Assembly: GCA_034431315.1 (NCBI GenBank)
Contig: DAOUDK010000037.1
Location: 1-56,773 of the forward strand
Direction: 5' to 3'
Source: JAUWOY01 sp034431315
GTDB taxonomy: Bacteria > Chloroflexota > Anaerolineae > VGOG01
Length of the DNA: 56,773 bases
In this document: one piece after another, positions 41,434-49,169 of the stretch
How positions within the stretch are numbered: the stretch's first letter is position 1
Layout of the letters: every line of letters begins with the position of its first letter
The notes under the pieces: model-generated
The model's database searches: none
What the model was told of the DNA's origin: nothing
What the model saw: the letters and a program-made list of their open reading frames with translations, nothing else
Position numbers and translations under genes: made by a program

Positions 41434-41658
41434 GAGAGCGTTTCGAGTTAGGGATAACCTGTAGGCGAAAAAGAACGATCGCGTCTGCAAAATGGCGATT
41501 TTGGCCCCTTCTGCGTCGTTATAATTCTCGGCCTTGGCTAAGGCCAGAGCATGCCCTACATACAGCGCTCTGCCAGTCAGTGACCACAATATGTAGGGGC
41601 AACTTGGACATTGCTCGGGCGCCATAAAGATCAATTGTCCCAAACATGAAACGCTCTC
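41434..41658. repeat. MITE-like element between trp and exporter promoters
   Basis: GAGAGCGTTTC (41434-41444) and its exact complement GAAACGCTCTC (41648-41658) are the ends of a 225-bp segment. The segment contains internal hairpins (GGCCTT/AAGGCC; CTACATA/TATGTAG) and no convincing gene. Confidence 0.5.
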
Positions 41659-41670
41659 TCAAATCCAAAC

Positions 41671-41698
41671 TTGACAATCTGCCGGATTATGGTATAAT
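41671..41698 (+). promoter_or_regulatory. promoter of the ABC exporter leader
   Basis: TTGACA (41671-41676) and TATAAT (41693-41698) match consensus, with a 16-bp spacer. The leader ORF ribosome-binding site lies 14 bp downstream. Confidence 0.85.
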
Positions 41699-41725
41699 GT
41701 TCGCATCTTGTAAAGGAGGTATGAC

Positions 41726-41833
41726 ATGCGCAATGTAATGTTCGTCGCTGCTAGCGTGTTTGGTCTGCGTGACAACAACGCAGATTACGTGTTGCCTTGT
41801 CGTAGTGCGCCTCCTCACAAAAGGCTGTGGTAA
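41726..41833 (+). CDS. 35-codon leader ORF upstream of the ABC exporter
   Basis: A strong AAAGGAGGT (41712-41720) precedes an ATG at 41726. The peptide begins MRNVMFVAASVFGLRDNNAD and ends PPHKRLW. It is not a known protein and has no export signal or domain. The stop lies 10 bp before a terminator hairpin, and a CCTCCT within its 3' end could pair with its own AGGAGG. This matches leaders such as BmrB, where translation or ribosome stalling lets transcription pass a terminator into a heterodimeric multidrug ABC exporter. A regulatory role is inferred. The repeated Asn codons and Arg-Leu-Trp end might be stall points. Confidence 0.65.
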   Translation: MRNVMFVAASVFGLRDNNADYVLPCRSAPPHKRLW

Positions 41834-41842
41834 GATTACCGC

Positions 41843-41878
41843 AGGCCGTGGGTGCACACGACACCCACGGCCTTTTTT
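41843..41878 (+). terminator. intrinsic terminator after the leader ORF
   Basis: AGGCCGTGGGTG pairs with CACCCACGGCCT (12 bp, 7-nt loop), followed by six T. It lies 98 bp before the exporter start. Confidence 0.9.
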
Positions 41879-41901
41879 ATTTCATCCCGACGTTTCTCTG
41901 T

Positions 41902-41928
41902 AAGGCCGTGGGCACTGTTCACGGCCTT
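41902..41928 (+). promoter_or_regulatory. second hairpin able to pair with the terminator
   Basis: AAGGCCGTG/CACGGCCTT form a 9-bp stem. The 5' arm AAGGCCGTGGG (41902-41912) is also an exact complement of CCCACGGCCTT (41864-41874) in the terminator 3' arm, so the two structures are mutually exclusive alternatives. Confidence 0.65.
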
Positions 41929-41975
41929 GTTCTTTGTCTGCCAGAGCTTCAAATGGGGGAGAGGAGATACTCACC

Positions 41976-43859
41976 ATGTCGACATCTATAACCAAGTTCG
42001 ATTTCAAAACCGCTGTTTCGGACAAGCGCCTGGTTGGCTTGTGGCGCATGTTGACCGGTTTTCGCCTGGCCTACCTGGGGGCGGTGGTCGGCGTAGGGGT
42101 GGCGGCTGTTCTTCAAACGGGCAATGCGCTGTTGCTGCGCTATCTCGTAGACGACGTGCTGGGGCAGGGAAGGTTTGATCGCACCTTACCGCTCGTCGGG
42201 CTGAGCTTTGTGGCCCTGGCGTTAGGACAGGGGGCGTTCTCCTTTCTCAGCGGCAGGCTGAGCGCGCGGACGGCGGAGGGGATCGCGCGGCGTCTGCGCA
42301 ATTACCTGTACGACCACATTCAGCGGCTGTCGTTTACCTATCACGACCAAGCGCGGACCGGGGAGCTGATCCAACGCACCACCTCGGACGTTGACGCGCT
42401 GCGCCGCTTCTTTGCCGACCAGGCCATCGGCGCGGGGCGCATCATCTTGCTCTTTGCGGTCAACTTCGCGGCCCTGCTGAGCCTGAACACGCGACTGGCG
42501 CTGCTTTCGGTGGTGGTGGTGCCGCTGATCGTGGTCATGTCGCTTGTTTTCTTCAGAAAGATCTCACAGGCTTATGAGGCATTTCAGGAGCAGGAGGCGA
42601 AGCTTTCGACCACTCTGCAAGAGAACCTGACCGGAGTGCGGGTGGTCAAGGCTTTTGCCCGGCAGTCCTACGAGCGGGACAAGTTCGAGCAGGATAACTG
42701 GGAGCAGTTCCGGCGTGGCCGGTGGCTGTTGACGCTGCACTCAATGTTCTGGCCAAGCTCAGACATCCTGTGTGGCGGCCAGATGCTGGGGGCTTTCGTG
42801 GCCGGCGCGTTGATGGCCATCAACGGCACGATCTCAGTGGGCACCTACCTGGCTTCCACCGGGCTGATCATCTGGCTGATCTGGCCCATGCGCAACCTGG
42901 GGCGGCTGATCGTGCAGATGTCTACCGGGCTGGTGTCGTATAACCGCGTGGTCAAGCTGATCAAGGAGGAACGCGAACCTCTGGACGAAGGCACTTACAG
43001 GCCCTCTGGCAACGTGCGGGGGGAGATCGTCTTCCGTGACGTTTGCTTTGAATACAACAACGGGGACAGCGCGGTGCTGAAGGACATCAGTTTCCGCTGT
43101 GAGCCGGGGCAGGCCGTGGCCTTGCTCGGTTCGACTGGTTCGGGCAAGACGTCGCTGGTCAACCTGCTGCCCCGTTTCTACGAGTACACCGGCGGCAGCC
43201 TGACCCTCGACGAGGTGGAGCTGAAGGAGTACCCGCGCCACTTCCTGCGCCAGCAGATCGGCATCGTCGAGCAAGAGCCTTTCCTGTTCTCCCGCACCAT
43301 CCGCGAGAACATCACCTACGGGGTGGGGCGGGAGGTGTCTGACGAGGAGGCCGAGGCCGCCGCCCGGGCTGCGGCCATCCACGACGTTATCACTTCGTTT
43401 CCCGATGGCTACAACACCCTGGTAGGAGAGAAGGGTGTCACGCTCTCCGGGGGGCAGAAACAGCGCGTCGCCATCGCTCGCACGCTGCTGAAAGACCCGC
43501 GCATCCTGATCCTGGACGACGCCACGTCGTCGGTTGATACGGAGACCGAGGGCGAGATCCGCGGAGCGCTGCAACACCTGATGCAAGGCCGCAGCACATT
43601 CATCATCGCCCATCGCATCCAGAGCGTGATGAACGCCGACTTGATCCTGGTGCTCGACCAGGGGACGATCGTGCAACGCGGAACGCACGACGAGTTGATG
43701 GCGCAAGAGGGTATCTACCGTCAGATCTACGACGTGCAGGCGCGCATCGAGGACGAGTTGGAGAAGGAGATCGGTCAGACTTCCGAAGTCTCCCAGACTT
43801 CCGAAGTCTGGGAGACTCTGGAGGTTTTCGAGAAGGAGTTAGTCCATGTCACACTTTGA
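41976..43859 (+). CDS. ABC exporter half-transporter, subunit 1 (multidrug/lipid type)
   Basis: This 627-residue half-transporter has six membrane helices (about 30-320), then an ATPase domain with Walker A ALLGSTGSGKTSLV, Q-loop IGIVEQEPFLFS, signature VTLSGGQKQRVAIARTLL, Walker B ILILDDATSSVDTE and switch IIAHRIQSV. Here the Walker B is followed by Asp (DDATSSVD) instead of the usual catalytic Glu (DEATS). This is the degenerate-site pattern of one partner in heterodimeric exporters such as BmrC/TM287. The ATG at 41976 has GAGGAG nine bases upstream. The C-terminus contains repeat-derived SEVSQTSEVWETLEV. It overlaps subunit 2 by 14 bp. Confidence 0.93.
   Translation: MSTSITKFDFKTAVSDKRLVGLWRMLTGFRLAYLGAVVGVGVAAVLQTGNALLLRYLVDDVLGQGRFDRTLPLVGLSFVALALGQGAFSFLSGRLSARTAEGIARRLRNYLYDHIQRLSFTYHDQARTGELIQRTTSDVDALRRFFADQAIGAGRIILLFAVNFAALLSLNTRLALLSVVVVPLIVVMSLVFFRKISQAYEAFQEQEAKLSTTLQENLTGVRVVKAFARQSYERDKFEQDNWEQFRRGRWLLTLHSMFWPSSDILCGGQMLGAFVAGALMAINGTISVGTYLASTGLIIWLIWPMRNLGRLIVQMSTGLVSYNRVVKLIKEEREPLDEGTYRPSGNVRGEIVFRDVCFEYNNGDSAVLKDISFRCEPGQAVALLGSTGSGKTSLVNLLPRFYEYTGGSLTLDEVELKEYPRHFLRQQIGIVEQEPFLFSRTIRENITYGVGREVSDEEAEAAARAAAIHDVITSFPDGYNTLVGEKGVTLSGGQKQRVAIARTLLKDPRILILDDATSSVDTETEGEIRGALQHLMQGRSTFIIAHRIQSVMNADLILVLDQGTIVQRGTHDELMAQEGIYRQIYDVQARIEDELEKEIGQTSEVSQTSEVWETLEVFEKELVHVTL
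43777..43813. repeat. palindromic repeat within the 3' end of exporter subunit 1
   Basis: AGACTTCCGAAGTCT occurs twice (43777-43791 and 43795-43809). The second is extended to an 11-bp-arm palindrome TCCCAGACTTC/GAAGTCTGGGA. It is translated as QTSEVSQTSEVWET and resembles the 32562-32625 inverted repeat family. Confidence 0.75.
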
Positions 43860-45666
43860 ATTTGAAGAAGAAGAATTCACGACTGAGTTCAACGGCAGAA
43901 CCGTTCTGCGCATTCTGGCCCAGACCAAGCCTCACTGGCCGTGGCTGGTCGGCTTTCTGCTGTCCATCGCGTTTGTGTCGCTGCTGGACTCGTACCTCAC
44001 CTTCCTCGGCAAACAGATCGTGGACGAGGGCATCCTGGCAGGCAATAGAGCCGCGCTCACGCAGATCATCACCACCTACGGTTTGTTGATTGTGGTGTCA
44101 TCTGTGGGTGTATTCGGCTTCATCTTCCTGGCCGGCGTCCTGGGGGAGCGCATCCGGTACGATCTGCGGAAGAAGATGTTCGACCATCTGCAGGAGTTGT
44201 CGTTCTCCTACTTTGACCGGACGCCGGTGGGGTGGATCATATCGCGCGTCACGTCCGATTCGGGCCGCATCGCCGAGTTGGTGACCTGGGGGCTGCTGGA
44301 CGTCACCTGGGCGGTGACGGGCATCGTCTCCGCACTCTACTTTATGCTGACCATCAACTGGAGGCTGGCCTTGATCGTGTTCGCCGTCATCCCGGTGCTG
44401 GTGGTCGTGGCGGCCCTGTTCAAGAAGAAGATCATCGTGGAGTATCGGCTAGTGCGCAAGATCAACTCCAAGATCACGGGGGCCTACAACGAGAACATCC
44501 AGGGCGTGCGCGTGGTGAAAGCCCTCTGTCGGGAGGAGGAGAACCTGCGCGAGTTCGGCGAGCTTACGGGCGAGATGTACCGCTCGTCCTACCGGGCGGC
44601 CTGGCTCTCGGCGCTGTTTCTGCCGCTGGTGCAGTTGATCAGCGCAGTGGCATTGGGCAGCATCGCCTGGTACGGTGGCTTGCAGGCCCAGGTAGGCAGC
44701 ATGACTATCGGCGGCATCGGGGCTTTCGTCTCGTACATCACGTTCATGCTCTGGCCTGTCCAGGACTTGGCTCGTGTGTACGCCGAAATGCAACACGCGA
44801 TTGCCTCGGCCGAGCGTGTCTTTTCGCTGATTGACTCCGTGCCTGAGGTGACCGACCTGCCCGGCGCCATTGATCCGGGCACCATCCGCGGCGACATTGA
44901 GTTCGACCACGTAGACTTCTACTACGAAGAAGACAAGCCAGTGCTGCAGGACTTCACGCTGACGGTGAGGCGCGGCGAGACAATCGCGCTGGTGGGGCCG
45001 ACGGGCGGGGGGAAGTCCACCATTGTCAACCTGGTGTGCCGCTTCTACGAGCCCCAGGCGGGCGCGATACGGATCGGCGAGCGGGATTACACCGAGCTAT
45101 CACTGCACGCCATCCAGTCGCGCATCGGCGTGGTGCTGCAGACGCCGCACCTGTTCTCCGGTACAATCCGCGAGAACATCCGCTACGGGCGGCTGGACGC
45201 CACAGATGAGGAGATCGAGGAAGCAGCCAGACTGGCCGGCGCCCATGACTTTATCGTCACGCTGGAGAAGGGTTATGATGAAGAGGTGGGCGAGGGCGGC
45301 GTGCTGCTTTCGGTCGGACAGAAGCAACTGGTCAGCCTGGCGCGGGCGATCCTGGCGCAGCCGGAGATCTTTGTCATGGACGAGGCGACCAGTTCGGTAG
45401 ATACCCTAACCGAAGCGCTGATCCAGCAGGGGATGGAGGCGCTGATGAGGGATCGCACCAGCTTCGTCATCGCCCACCGCCTCTCGACGATCAGGCGGGC
45501 GGACCGGATCCTCGTTATCGAGGACGGGCGCATCGCCGAGATGGGCACCCACGCCGAGCTACTGCGCGCCCAGGGCCACTACTACCGGCTGTACACCAAG
45601 CAGTTCAGGCGCGAGTTGGAGCAGGAGTACGATGTCTTCAAAGCGCCCAGCTCGGTGGGGGCTTAA
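43846..45666 (+). CDS. ABC exporter half-transporter, subunit 2
   Basis: This 606-residue half-transporter has an acidic N-terminus (SHFEFEEEEFTTEF) and six membrane helices. The nucleotide domain has Walker A ALVGPTGGGKSTIV, Q-loop IGVVLQTPHLFSGT, Walker B IFVMDEATSSVDTL (catalytic Glu present) and switch VIAHRLSTI. The signature reads LLSVGQKQLVSLARAILAQP: LSVGQ instead of LSGGQ. Together with the missing Glu in subunit 1, this fits a heterodimer with one degenerate ATP site. Start ATG 43846 has AAGGAG in the end of subunit 1. The transported compound is unknown. Confidence 0.93.
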   Translation: MSHFEFEEEEFTTEFNGRTVLRILAQTKPHWPWLVGFLLSIAFVSLLDSYLTFLGKQIVDEGILAGNRAALTQIITTYGLLIVVSSVGVFGFIFLAGVLGERIRYDLRKKMFDHLQELSFSYFDRTPVGWIISRVTSDSGRIAELVTWGLLDVTWAVTGIVSALYFMLTINWRLALIVFAVIPVLVVVAALFKKKIIVEYRLVRKINSKITGAYNENIQGVRVVKALCREEENLREFGELTGEMYRSSYRAAWLSALFLPLVQLISAVALGSIAWYGGLQAQVGSMTIGGIGAFVSYITFMLWPVQDLARVYAEMQHAIASAERVFSLIDSVPEVTDLPGAIDPGTIRGDIEFDHVDFYYEEDKPVLQDFTLTVRRGETIALVGPTGGGKSTIVNLVCRFYEPQAGAIRIGERDYTELSLHAIQSRIGVVLQTPHLFSGTIRENIRYGRLDATDEEIEEAARLAGAHDFIVTLEKGYDEEVGEGGVLLSVGQKQLVSLARAILAQPEIFVMDEATSSVDTLTEALIQQGMEALMRDRTSFVIAHRLSTIRRADRILVIEDGRIAEMGTHAELLRAQGHYYRLYTKQFRRELEQEYDVFKAPSSVGA

Positions 45667-45669
45667 GAA

Positions 45670-45846
45670 CAATACCGTTCGGATAAGAAAGCGAGCGCCG
45701 GCCGAGTAGGCCCGAAGGGCTGTATCGAGGCCAAGCGAGCGGCTTTTCAGAGGCTCCGATTGCGTTCGAGCCAGCGCCTTGGTCTCGATACGGGCAACAA
45801 AGAACGTTGCCCTACTCGACCGGCGGCGCTTAACTGAACAGTATTG
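45670..45846. repeat. 177-bp imperfect palindromic MITE-like element
   Basis: The ends CAATACCGTTCGGATAAG (45670-45687) and CTTAACTGAACAGTATTG (45829-45846) are complementary with three mismatches. Inner segments also pair (CGAGTAGG with CCTACTCG; GTATCGAGGCCAAG with CTTGGTCTCGATAC, one mismatch). It carries no ORF and follows the exporter stop directly. Confidence 0.7.
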
Positions 45847-45977
45847 CGAGTCCTGTCGAAAGGTACGCAGTTGGGGCTGCACGCTACCCCCATATTTAGG
45901 GGCTACCAAAACTGCTAAAGGATGCGGGCCAAAGTTCATGTCCGGTTTAGTTCATTACACTATGTTCGAGAGAAATA

Positions 45978-46014
45978 AAAAAACCTGGACATTGATTCTC
46001 TATCCAGGTTTTCT
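45978..46014. terminator. bidirectional terminator-like hairpin
   Basis: AAACCTGGA and TCCAGGTTT form a stem around a 13-nt loop, with A-rich sequence before and TTTT after, so it could end transcription from either side. Confidence 0.6.
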
Positions 46015-46034
46015 GGGCTTTTTAGCCCACTCTG

Positions 46035-46295
46035 TCATTGCGCTCGTTTCTCAAGATCGCGGCAGGATGCCGCGAGTAATACACTTAGGCATAAGCAAAG
46101 CCACCAGGGCCAAAACAGGGGATTCATCTCCCAACTTCCTAAATATTGAACAAACAGTCCTACTTGAACGACTAACCAAGTTATTTTGCCAACTGAGATC
46201 ACCATATTCAGTGTCTCGAATTTTTCCTGGAATCTATTCTTTTTCCTCCTCTTTTTCCTCATCTTTTCCCTCCTCTTTTCCTGTGTTTTCACCAT
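46035..46295 (-). CDS. possible small membrane protein
   Basis: This 86-codon frame gives a strongly basic N-terminus (KRREKMRKKRRKKNRFQEKF) and a hydrophobic, Trp-rich part (GKITWLVVQVGLFVQYLG, then NPLFWPWWLCLCLSVLLAA) that could form two membrane helices. There is no good ribosome-binding site before ATG 46295, and the region is unusually AT-rich. It may be a real small protein, the end of a decayed gene or chance. No family is recognised. Confidence 0.35.
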   Translation of the reverse strand: MVKTQEKRREKMRKKRRKKNRFQEKFETLNMVISVGKITWLVVQVGLFVQYLGSWEMNPLFWPWWLCLCLSVLLAASCRDLEKRAQ

Positions 46296-46730
46296 CTATT
46301 ATCGAGCTTGGTGGTGTTTTCTCAGTAACCCGAAAGTCTCAAATTTGGCCCTATTAAAACACAAAAACCCACACCAATCTTGCTCTTTACTACTGGCCGA
46401 GGTTTTCCGAAAAATGAGGAACTCAACTTTCCTCACTCAATTAAATCTCAAACCCGTAAACTTTAAAGTAAATCAAGCAAACTGGTGGGGTTTAAAAATT
46501 AGTAATCCCCACGTATTTATCAAATTTTTACGACTTGCAACGTAGCTGCCTCCTTAAACAGCCACTACATACTAAACCAATCTCACTATGACACTAACTC
46601 TTTCTAGCGAATTGCACTCCCTCCTTTCATTCATTATTGGAAGAGAAATCACCCCTAACGACTTCTCCCACCTTTGTACATCTATTCTATCACACTTTCG
46701 AAGTTTTGTCAATCCCCAGTTTTGCCCCAA
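46130..46730. other. AT-rich non-coding stretch
   Basis: Base composition is strikingly AT-rich compared with the GC-rich flanks. It holds a minus-strand promoter (46684-46712), two Shine-Dalgarno-like AAGGAGG sequences followed only by very short frames, and the hairpin GTGGGG/CCCCAC with an AT loop near 46484-46511. No complete gene is recognised. It may be a transferred fragment or a long leader/RNA gene. Confidence 0.5.
46684..46712 (-). promoter_or_regulatory. promoter reading into the AT-rich stretch
   Basis: TTGACA (46712-46707), a 17-bp spacer, TAGAAT (46689-46684) on the minus strand. Its transcript would cover the AT-rich stretch and possibly the small membrane ORF. Confidence 0.65.
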
Positions 46731-46733
46731 ACA

Positions 46734-46766
46734 GTGAAATGCACCTCGAACACGGGTGCATTTCAC
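46734..46766 (-). terminator. hairpin after kbl
   Basis: GTGAAATGCACC (46734-46745) and GGTGCATTTCAC (46755-46766) form a perfect 12-bp stem with a 9-nt loop. It lies 75 bp after the kbl stop without a clean U-tract, so it may end or protect the kbl mRNA. Confidence 0.5.
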
Positions 46767-46840
46767 TTTAGAGGCGAATTGGCTCTTGGGGAAAGTAGTG
46801 GGTCCTGTCACAAGGTGCGCAGCTGTAGGTTGCGTCAAAG

Positions 46841-48022
46841 TCAGATGACGCCCAGCTCCTGGCCCACCTTCTCGAAGGCCGCTAGACCCCTGTCCAGGTC
46901 GCCCCGGCTGTGGGCGGCGGTGTTCATAACGCGGATGCGGGCCTGCCCACGGGGCACGGTGGGGAAGCCGAGGGCCATGGCGAAGACGCCTTCTTCGAAA
47001 AGCCGCGCCGAGAACCGCTTGGCCAGCGGCGCCTCACCCAGCATGACTGGCACGATGGGCGTCTCCGTCTTGCCGGTGTCGAAGCCCAGCTTCTTCATCT
47101 CGGCCTTGAAGTAGCGGGTGTTCTCCCACAACTTGTCCACCAGTTCGGTGGACTCCTCCAGCAAGTCAACGGCCGCCAGGCAGGCGGCGGTGTCGGCGGG
47201 GGTGGTGGCGCTGGAGAAGAGGAAGGGGCGCCCCCTCTGGCGCAGGTAGTCAATGATCAGCTTCTTGCCAGAAAGCGACCCCCCGACCACGCCGAAGGCC
47301 TTGGAGAACGTCCCCATCTCCACGTCGAACTTGCCGTGCAGGCCGAAGTGGTCCACGATGCCGCGCCCGCCTCGGCCCAGCACCCCCTCGCCGTGGGCGT
47401 CGTCCACCATGGTCATCACGCCGTACCTCTCGGCCACCTCGTACAGCTTGTCCAGGGGAGCCACGTCGCCGTCCATGCTGAACACGCCATCGGTGACCAG
47501 CAGGCCGCGGCGATACTGGCCGATGTTCTCCTTGATCTTGAGCTCGGCGTCCTCCGGATCGCAGTGCTCGTAGACCAGGATTTTGGCTCTCGACAGCCGG
47601 CAGCCGTCAATGATGGAGGCATGGTTCAGCCGGTCTGAGAAGATCACGTCTTCCCGGCCTATCAGGGAGGGGATGGCTACCTGGTTGGCAACCAGGCCGC
47701 CCTGCACGTACAGGGACGCCTCCACCCCTTTGAACGCAGCCACCCGCCGCTCCAGCTCCAGGTGCAGGGCTTGCGTGCCGGCGATGGTGCGCACTGCCCC
47801 TGGGCCGACGCCCCACTCGTCAATGGCCCGCTTGGCCGCTTCCTTGATTTTGGGGTGGTTGGCCAGCCCCAGGTAGTTGTTGGTGCAGAAGTTGAGCACC
47901 CGCTTGCCGTCCACCACCATCCAGGCATCCACAGGCGATTCCATCGTGCGGATGTTGATGAACAGCCCCTGCTCTTTCAGGTTGGCCACATCTTCGGTGA
48001 TGAAAGCCAGTTTGTCGTTCAT
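46841..48022 (-). CDS. kbl: glycine C-acetyltransferase (2-amino-3-ketobutyrate CoA ligase)
   Basis: This 393-residue PLP enzyme of the alpha-oxoamine synthase family has NFCTNNYLGLANHPKIKEAA, GPGAVRTIAGTQALHLELE, SDRLNHASIIDGCRLS, VDDAHGEGVLGRGGRGIVDH and the PLP-lysine motif GTFSKAFGVVGGSLSGKK. It splits 2-amino-3-ketobutyrate with CoA into glycine and acetyl-CoA. This completes threonine breakdown begun by the dehydrogenase encoded at 52747-53712. ATG 48022 has AGGAGG nine bases upstream. Other members of the family (biotin, sphingoid, ALA) are less likely because a threonine dehydrogenase is nearby. Confidence 0.92.
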   Translation of the reverse strand: MNDKLAFITEDVANLKEQGLFINIRTMESPVDAWMVVDGKRVLNFCTNNYLGLANHPKIKEAAKRAIDEWGVGPGAVRTIAGTQALHLELERRVAAFKGVEASLYVQGGLVANQVAIPSLIGREDVIFSDRLNHASIIDGCRLSRAKILVYEHCDPEDAELKIKENIGQYRRGLLVTDGVFSMDGDVAPLDKLYEVAERYGVMTMVDDAHGEGVLGRGGRGIVDHFGLHGKFDVEMGTFSKAFGVVGGSLSGKKLIIDYLRQRGRPFLFSSATTPADTAACLAAVDLLEESTELVDKLWENTRYFKAEMKKLGFDTGKTETPIVPVMLGEAPLAKRFSARLFEEGVFAMALGFPTVPRGQARIRVMNTAAHSRGDLDRGLAAFEKVGQELGVI

Positions 48023-48053
48023 GATACTTGTCCTCCTTGACATATTTTTGTGT

Positions 48054-48080
48054 GAAACGTCAAACGTGAAACGTGAACGG
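48054..48080. repeat. short heptad repeat between kbl and the unknown gene
   Basis: GAAACGT, CAAACGT, GAAACGT and a GAACGG-like unit follow at 7-bp spacing, close to the stop of the upstream gene at 48088. Confidence 0.7.
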
Positions 48081-48087
48081 CGGATTA

Positions 48088-49137
48088 CTACGACAGGTCA
48101 GGCGCACCCATGAACCGCCCCAGGGCAGTCCGAGCCGCTTCTAAAGATTCCAGCTCGTCCACCAGATACAGCTCGATCCCCAGGCGGGAGGTGAGGGGCT
48201 CCAACAGATCGTAGGCCTCCTCCTTCTTGACCCAAAGCTCCGTCGGCAGCTTTTTCAGCCTCTCGGCCAGTGTTATAAATCGCCAGGGGAACTCTGCCAG
48301 GCAGGCTTCAGGGGAGGTCAGGTCGGTGCCGAAGATGAAGCCCAACTTGTGGTCCACTGTCATCGTCAGATAGGGGTAGTGCGGTCGTTCGCCCTTCTTC
48401 TCCTGCACAGCGGAGGGCGCAAGGGAGAAATCCATCTCCCAAATGGCGTCCATAAACTGGGCCGCTTTCTTGAGCCTGGCCAGGCGAAGCTCGTCTATGG
48501 GCACGTCCGGGAGCTCTTCCTCCTCCAGCAGGTCAGGCTCCAACCAGGCATCTTTCCAGATGAGCCCCTCCTCTGTTTCCTCCGGCACCCTGACAAACCA
48601 GAACTCATCCTGGGGTGGCTCGAAGAGAGCGGGATCCTCCCGGAAGCGGAGGCAGACCTCTCTCGCCTGTTGCAGCGCCAGGGTGAGAAACCTGGTCTCG
48701 TCGGCGGTCAGGTGCCAGGGGTGGTATGCCGGACGATAGCTGCGGAACAGCGGCCAGGCGGTTCTCCCCCGGAACTTCAGGCCCAGACGCTTGATCACCT
48801 GGCGATCTTCCTTAGTCAGCTCGTCTCTGTTGGCGAAGGAAGCCATTAGGCACTTCTGCAGCATGAGCTCTTCAAAGGCTTCGGAGGGATCCGGGGGTGG
48901 CTCGGAGGCGATTCGCATGTAGCTTTCCAATCCCTCGCTGCCCAGGTATAGGGCCAGGGCGAACATCTCTCCCAGATTACCCATGATGCAACAGTAGCCG
49001 ATCTCCCCTGTGGCCGGATCCTGCACCCCGAAGACGTCCGAATCGTACATCCAGGTCCAGGCCTCGATCTCTTTGAACTCCAGGGCCGCCTGGTAGAGGG
49101 CCTTCCAGTCGGCTTTGGTTGGTGACTTTTCTTTCAT
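48088..49137 (-). CDS. uncharacterised protein in the CHAT unit
   Basis: This 349-residue soluble protein is not recognised with confidence. The N-terminal ~70 residues are distinctive: WKALYQAALEFKEIEAWTWM, YDSDVFGVQDPATGEIGYCC and IMGNLGEMFALALYLGSEGL. They recall a domain of unknown function seen alone or with other small domains in many bacteria. The middle has Trp-rich and acidic segments (WLEPDLLEEEELPDVPIDEL), and the C-terminus a helical region (VKKEEAYDLLEPLTSRLGIE). There is no signal peptide or membrane helix. ATG 49137 has AAGGAGG nine bases upstream. It starts 32 bp after the CHAT-ATPase gene stop, so the two are probably one transcript; it might be the target or regulator of that protein. 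Confidence 0.8.
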   Translation of the reverse strand: MKEKSPTKADWKALYQAALEFKEIEAWTWMYDSDVFGVQDPATGEIGYCCIMGNLGEMFALALYLGSEGLESYMRIASEPPPDPSEAFEELMLQKCLMASFANRDELTKEDRQVIKRLGLKFRGRTAWPLFRSYRPAYHPWHLTADETRFLTLALQQAREVCLRFREDPALFEPPQDEFWFVRVPEETEEGLIWKDAWLEPDLLEEEELPDVPIDELRLARLKKAAQFMDAIWEMDFSLAPSAVQEKKGERPHYPYLTMTVDHKLGFIFGTDLTSPEACLAEFPWRFITLAERLKKLPTELWVKKEEAYDLLEPLTSRLGIELYLVDELESLEAARTALGRFMGAPDLS

Positions 49138-49169
49138 AATTGTTGACCTCCTTCGAGTCCTGATCTGCC

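Noticed and set aside
41419..41643. 74-codon minus-strand frame between the two promoters
   Set aside because: Lies inside the MITE-like element and across the trp promoter; no similarity or ribosome-binding site.
42834..43706. 290-codon minus-strand frame in exporter subunit 1
   Set aside because: Shadow of the ABC exporter; no promoter or domain.
46572..46838. 88-codon minus-strand frame crossing the promoter at 46684-46712
   Set aside because: Its start is in the kbl hairpin and it has no protein-like features.
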